Of a stretch of 64,000 nucleotides of DNA, positions 60,685 through 64,000 are shown in pieces (position 1 is the stretch's first letter; the number at the start of each line of letters is the position of its first letter). The stretch comes from Alteromonas sp. CI.11.F.A3 (lineage in GTDB: Bacteria > Pseudomonadota > Gammaproteobacteria > Enterobacterales > Alteromonadaceae): assembly GCF_032925565.1 (NCBI RefSeq), contig NZ_CP136708.1, forward strand, positions 434,001-498,000, in the 5' to 3' direction. The notes under the pieces were generated by a model. That model saw only the letters and a list, made by a program, of their open reading frames with translations, was not told the DNA's origin and made no database searches. Position numbers and translations under genes: made by a program.

Positions 60685-62628
60685 ATGACTCATTCTTACC
60701 CTGTTACTTTGCTATTGGCGAGCGCGCTACTGCCAACATATGTTTTAGCCGAAACTGAGGCGCCAGTTGAACGCGTAGTGGTAACGGGAACACGAACACC
60801 CAAGCTTTTAGGCGCATCGCCGGTAAAAGTCGATGTGGTAGATAAAGCGGAAATTTCGAGGCTTAGCAAAGGAACACTTAGGCAAGTATTAGAAGTGATG
60901 CCGGGTGTGGTAGTTCGGCGTAGTCAAAAAGATGGCTACAACGTTCAGTTGAATGGGTTTAACGGCGACCATGTGTTGGTGTTAATTAACGGTCAGCCCG
61001 TTATTTCTCCTACAGGCTCTTCAGTCGACTTAGATCAAATTAGCGTTGCCAATATTCGACAGATTGAAATTGTACGCGGCGCTGCATCGGTGCTTTATGG
61101 TAGTTCTGCCATGGGGGGTGTTATCAATATTATTACTGATGTGCCCGAGGACTCACAGTTATCTGCAGACTATGAACTTTCCCATTACAGTGACGATGGG
61201 CTCGATGGCGATACCTTAGGGCACACCGCCAAGGTTAGTGCGGCTAAAGCGATAAAGGACTGGCAGCTAGGATTAACCGCTCAGCATATTACGAATCCGG
61301 GCTTCGATTACGACCCTGATACCGTCTCTCAAGATGGTGGTGCGGTGGATAAATCCTTTGTGCAGTTTTCCTTATCAACACAGGTCAGCGACCTTGATTT
61401 GAGTTACAAAGGCCAATGGCTAGAGGAACAGAAAGACAAGCCCCAGTCCGCTATTCCAGGGCAAGTTAGCATTATCAGTTATGTGTCTAACGTTACTCAA
61501 TGGCAGCACGATGTAAAACTTGCTCAACAGCAGAGTTGGCACATTAATGGGCGCTACTTGTCTCACGATGAACAAAGCGGGAATACCAATGGCCTTCGCC
61601 AAACCGATATTCAATTAGCGGAAATTGAAGCGCAGAAAATTTTATCCTTTGGCGATGTTGAGTGGGTAGGGGGATTGGTTGCCCATGCTGATAATTTAGA
61701 TCAGCAAAATGTGGCAACGGGTACGGTAGAAGTTGACGATGTTAGCCGAGAAAGCACCGAAGCTTACGTGCAAGCCAATTGGCAGCAAAACGACACCCAA
61801 GCCCTACTTGGCCTTAGAATACAAAATGATTCAGATTTTGGTTGGCATACGGCGGCCAAATTGAGTGGTAGTCAAAGCTGGAAACTTGATGAAACCACAC
61901 TACAAGTGCGTGGTGGCGGTGGTTCTAGTTATCGAGTCCCTAATTTAAAAGAGCGTTACTACGTGTTCGATCACAGTAACTTAGGTTACATGGTATTGGG
62001 AAATGAAAACCTTGTGCCTGAAACGGCGCTAAGTGCCAATATTGGGTTGAACGCGCGATTAACACCGAAACAAAGTCGTTGGTGGTATCAGGCCGATATC
62101 GATTTCCACTACACCGAAGCAGAAGATTTTATTACCACCGCGGTAGATGTTGAAGCATCGCAAGAAGCCGGACTTGATATCTCTATGTACGAAAACCTCG
62201 ATGAAGCCACGCTGTATGGTGCGGATTTGAGCGTGAGCGCGCAAAACGATAACTGGCAGTGGCAACTTAACTATAGCTACTTACATGCCGAAGATGGGGA
62301 TTCTGAGCGCTTGCCGGAACGGCCCACACATTTAGTGAAAGCCTCAGTGACCTACCAATTTGATAAAACGGATACCAGCGTTCAACTGTATGGCGTGCAT
62401 GAAAACGACGTTTCTCCCACCTCTGGTTACACCGTTACCGCGAAAGACAGCTACACCACCTTAAATGCCGTGGTGCAGCATGACTTTTCTAGCCATTGGC
62501 AAACCCGCTTGGGGGTTGAAAACCTTACCGATGAACATCGCTCACCCGATTCACTTTCGGCGGGGGCTTTTGATGCTCGCCCTATTTCAGCTCGCCGCGT
62601 TTATTTAGGCGTGAGTTATCAATACTAA
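60685..62628 (+). CDS. TonB-dependent heme/iron receptor, HmuR-like
   Basis: A 647-residue outer-membrane receptor with a signal peptide ending VLAE, TonB-box region ERVVVTGTRT, plug motifs VLEVMPGVVVRRS, LVLINGQPV and EIVRGAASVLYGSSAMGGVINI, and barrel end RVYLGVSYQY. The compact size fits heme or vitamin-type receptors, and the neighbour gene is HmuY-like. The Fur-like box supports iron control. It may also carry another iron compound; HmuY context favours heme. Confidence 0.88.
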   Translation: MTHSYPVTLLLASALLPTYVLAETEAPVERVVVTGTRTPKLLGASPVKVDVVDKAEISRLSKGTLRQVLEVMPGVVVRRSQKDGYNVQLNGFNGDHVLVLINGQPVISPTGSSVDLDQISVANIRQIEIVRGAASVLYGSSAMGGVINIITDVPEDSQLSADYELSHYSDDGLDGDTLGHTAKVSAAKAIKDWQLGLTAQHITNPGFDYDPDTVSQDGGAVDKSFVQFSLSTQVSDLDLSYKGQWLEEQKDKPQSAIPGQVSIISYVSNVTQWQHDVKLAQQQSWHINGRYLSHDEQSGNTNGLRQTDIQLAEIEAQKILSFGDVEWVGGLVAHADNLDQQNVATGTVEVDDVSRESTEAYVQANWQQNDTQALLGLRIQNDSDFGWHTAAKLSGSQSWKLDETTLQVRGGGGSSYRVPNLKERYYVFDHSNLGYMVLGNENLVPETALSANIGLNARLTPKQSRWWYQADIDFHYTEAEDFITTAVDVEASQEAGLDISMYENLDEATLYGADLSVSAQNDNWQWQLNYSYLHAEDGDSERLPERPTHLVKASVTYQFDKTDTSVQLYGVHENDVSPTSGYTVTAKDSYTTLNAVVQHDFSSHWQTRLGVENLTDEHRSPDSLSAGAFDARPISARRVYLGVSYQY

Positions 62629-62789
62629 TTCGTCTGTGAAGGCTGAGCGCTTTAAAACAAAGCCATTAAGAACAACGACCTAAAGACAGAAAAATCTAAC
62701 AAAAAAAGCAAATAAGAGAAGTAAGCATAGGCGCCGTTTAATCGATTAATAACAACGGCTAAACACACCACTTAAAAAGGAACATACAC

Positions 62790-63968
62790 ATGAATAAAAC
62801 ATACTTAGCATTATTACTTGCGATGACACTGGGGCTTGCAGCCTGCGGTGGCTCTGATAGTAGCGATCCAGTTATTGAAACCCCTGATCAAAGTGGTGAA
62901 GATAGTGGTGAAGACAGCGCCGATAATTCAGGTGACGAAACCGATGACAGCGCGGGTGATGAAGGCGAAACCAACAATGAAGTAGCCACTATTTATGGGC
63001 CGTACAGCACAGGTAGTACATCTGAACCTGTTGCTGTTTACTTTGATTTAGATACACAAACTCAGGTCACTCTTACCGAAGAAGAAGCGGCCAGCGACAC
63101 CACTTGGGATATCGGCTTTAAACGCACGTCGGTATTTTTAAATACAGCACAAGAGACGCCAGTAAGTGTCTACTTTACTGCAAACAACAGTGACTTCTAC
63201 GATGATAGTGGGGCAGCTGTGGCAGACTTATTTTTAAATGCCACCGCTGATAGCGAGCTGGATGATTATTTAGCAGTAACAACAAGCGATGTGCCAGATG
63301 CCGACGCTTTTTCTACCGATGCTGAGTCTGCTGTTATTGGCGATACCTTTTATAATTATGACACTACAACCCATGTCGTCAGCGCGGCTAGCGATACTTA
63401 CTACGTGGTTTCTTCAGATGAAAACTACACCAAATTCCATGTAACTGACATTGTGACTGAAGGGCGTGGTATTGGGGAAATCACGTTGGGTGTTATGCAT
63501 CAAAGTGTACTTGATGGGCAAACCACGTTTGCAGAAGAAGTATCGCTAAGTGTTAACGCAGTAGGGTGTACGTCGTCAATCTACATCGATTTCGATTTGC
63601 AGCAAGAAGTAACGGAAACGGATGCATGGGACATCACAATACCTTGTGCTGATGGCGCAGGTGAATTTGCCTTATCTATTGCCGATGATGCAACTGTACT
63701 TCGCACTGATGCTGATACCTATGCAGGCATAGATACCGAAGCCGCTGCATTTTATGGTTTTAGTGCTGAAACTGTCAGTGACTACGCGTTTACCGCCAAC
63801 AACTGGTACTACTATGACAGCACAAGTCACTTGTTGTACTCACAGTTCGGGGTATACCTAATATCAGCGGGTGATAGCGTATTTAAATTTCAAATTACTA
63901 GCTATTACGATGAAGACGGAACGTCGGGCGCTTATAGCTTCCGCGCCGACCCCGTTACCGAGGAGTAA
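62790..63968 (+). CDS. HmuY family lipoprotein, tandem HmuY-like domains
   Basis: A 392-residue lipoprotein with lipobox LAAC (about Cys19) and a long acidic Ser/Gly/Asp/Glu linker (about residues 24-65). The first HmuY-like domain contains ATIYGPYSTGSTSEPVAVYF and TTWDIGFKRTSVFLN. The second part repeats the pattern more weakly (SIYIDFDLQQEVTETDAWDI). HmuY proteins bind heme at the cell surface and hand it to the receptor. It is 161 bp after the receptor in the same direction. The paired domains are longer than the usual single HmuY (about 200). Confidence 0.82.
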   Translation: MNKTYLALLLAMTLGLAACGGSDSSDPVIETPDQSGEDSGEDSADNSGDETDDSAGDEGETNNEVATIYGPYSTGSTSEPVAVYFDLDTQTQVTLTEEEAASDTTWDIGFKRTSVFLNTAQETPVSVYFTANNSDFYDDSGAAVADLFLNATADSELDDYLAVTTSDVPDADAFSTDAESAVIGDTFYNYDTTTHVVSAASDTYYVVSSDENYTKFHVTDIVTEGRGIGEITLGVMHQSVLDGQTTFAEEVSLSVNAVGCTSSIYIDFDLQQEVTETDAWDITIPCADGAGEFALSIADDATVLRTDADTYAGIDTEAAAFYGFSAETVSDYAFTANNWYYYDSTSHLLYSQFGVYLISAGDSVFKFQITSYYDEDGTSGAYSFRADPVTEE

Positions 63969-63971
63969 TTA

Positions 63972-64000
63972 ATGGATAAAACCAAATTACCACGCTTAGT
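63972..64000 (+). CDS. Start of an unidentified gene, cut by the window end
   Basis: ATG 63972 with a GAGGAG ribosome site 6 bases upstream, 3 bp after the HmuY-like stop. Only nine residues (MDKTKLPRL) are seen, so no product can be named. Its tight spacing puts it in the heme operon. Confidence 0.6.

Overview
The window looks like a chromosomal segment of a marine gammaproteobacterium close to Alteromonas. It carries four TonB-dependent receptors, a laminarin-type glycan locus, a YeiP-type EF-P paralogue, cydABX-cydDC, a DUF3015/DUF4105 pair and many small periplasmic proteins of the Alteromonadales type. Base composition appears moderate (mid-40s % GC by eye). I see no phage, plasmid, insertion sequence, CRISPR or RNA-operon signature.

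Layout. 1-3.3 kb: end of a hypothetical gene, a lipoprotein, a CsbD stress protein, a Fur-box-preceded siderophore-interacting reductase, and a decayed two-BON-domain gene. 3.5-8.5 kb: a three-gene export operon (RND/MMPL permease, LolA-like lipoprotein-sorting protein, outer-membrane barrel). 8.5-18 kb: mixed housekeeping and accessory genes, interrupted at 10.2-10.7 kb by a 168-bp tandem repeat with a 70-bp palindrome beside a candidate small RNA. 18-21.6 kb: a TauE/SafE permease and a copper-type TonB receptor with a DUF2946-like partner. 22.2-28.7 kb: cytochrome bd oxidase (cydABX) and its ABC exporter (cydDC), with an FNR-type box upstream. 33.2-38.9 kb: a TonB receptor and a GH16 lipoprotein with three CCGG-type modules. 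39.4-44 kb: a chaperone-usher pilus operon (DUF4402 pilin, chaperone, SPOR-tailed usher). 44.5-45.5 kb: a CDF metal exporter. 56.5-60.3 kb: GH3 glucosidase and MFS sugar transporter. 60.7-64 kb: an HmuR/HmuY-type heme uptake locus behind a Fur-like box.

The most interesting system is spread over 28.8-56.4 kb. A GntR/UTRA regulator (50.4 kb) sits among genes that share a 16-bp palindrome, TGTCTTATATAAGACA. I find this site, exact or near-exact, before a TonB receptor, a secreted alpha/beta hydrolase, a GH31 glycosidase plus Na+ sugar symporter, and an aldo/keto reductase plus Fe(II)/2-oxoglutarate dioxygenase. Behind the dioxygenase come a YeiH-type exporter, a Tat-exported sulfite oxidase and a c-type cytochrome, and a second exporter (TauE/SafE) lies next to the regulator. 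Read together this is a predicted oxygen-dependent sulfosugar pathway, most likely for sulfoquinovose or its glycerolipid. The steps would be outer-membrane uptake, deacylation, symport, glycosidic cleavage, C-S bond oxygenolysis to sulfite plus a 6-oxo-sugar, reduction of that aldehyde to glucose, and sulfite export and periplasmic oxidation. Family assignments are strong; the substrate is inference.

A second regulatory layer, LacI-type sites with the core AAGCGCTT, links the GH16 locus with the GH3/MFS operon and suggests a split beta-glucan (laminarin) regulon.
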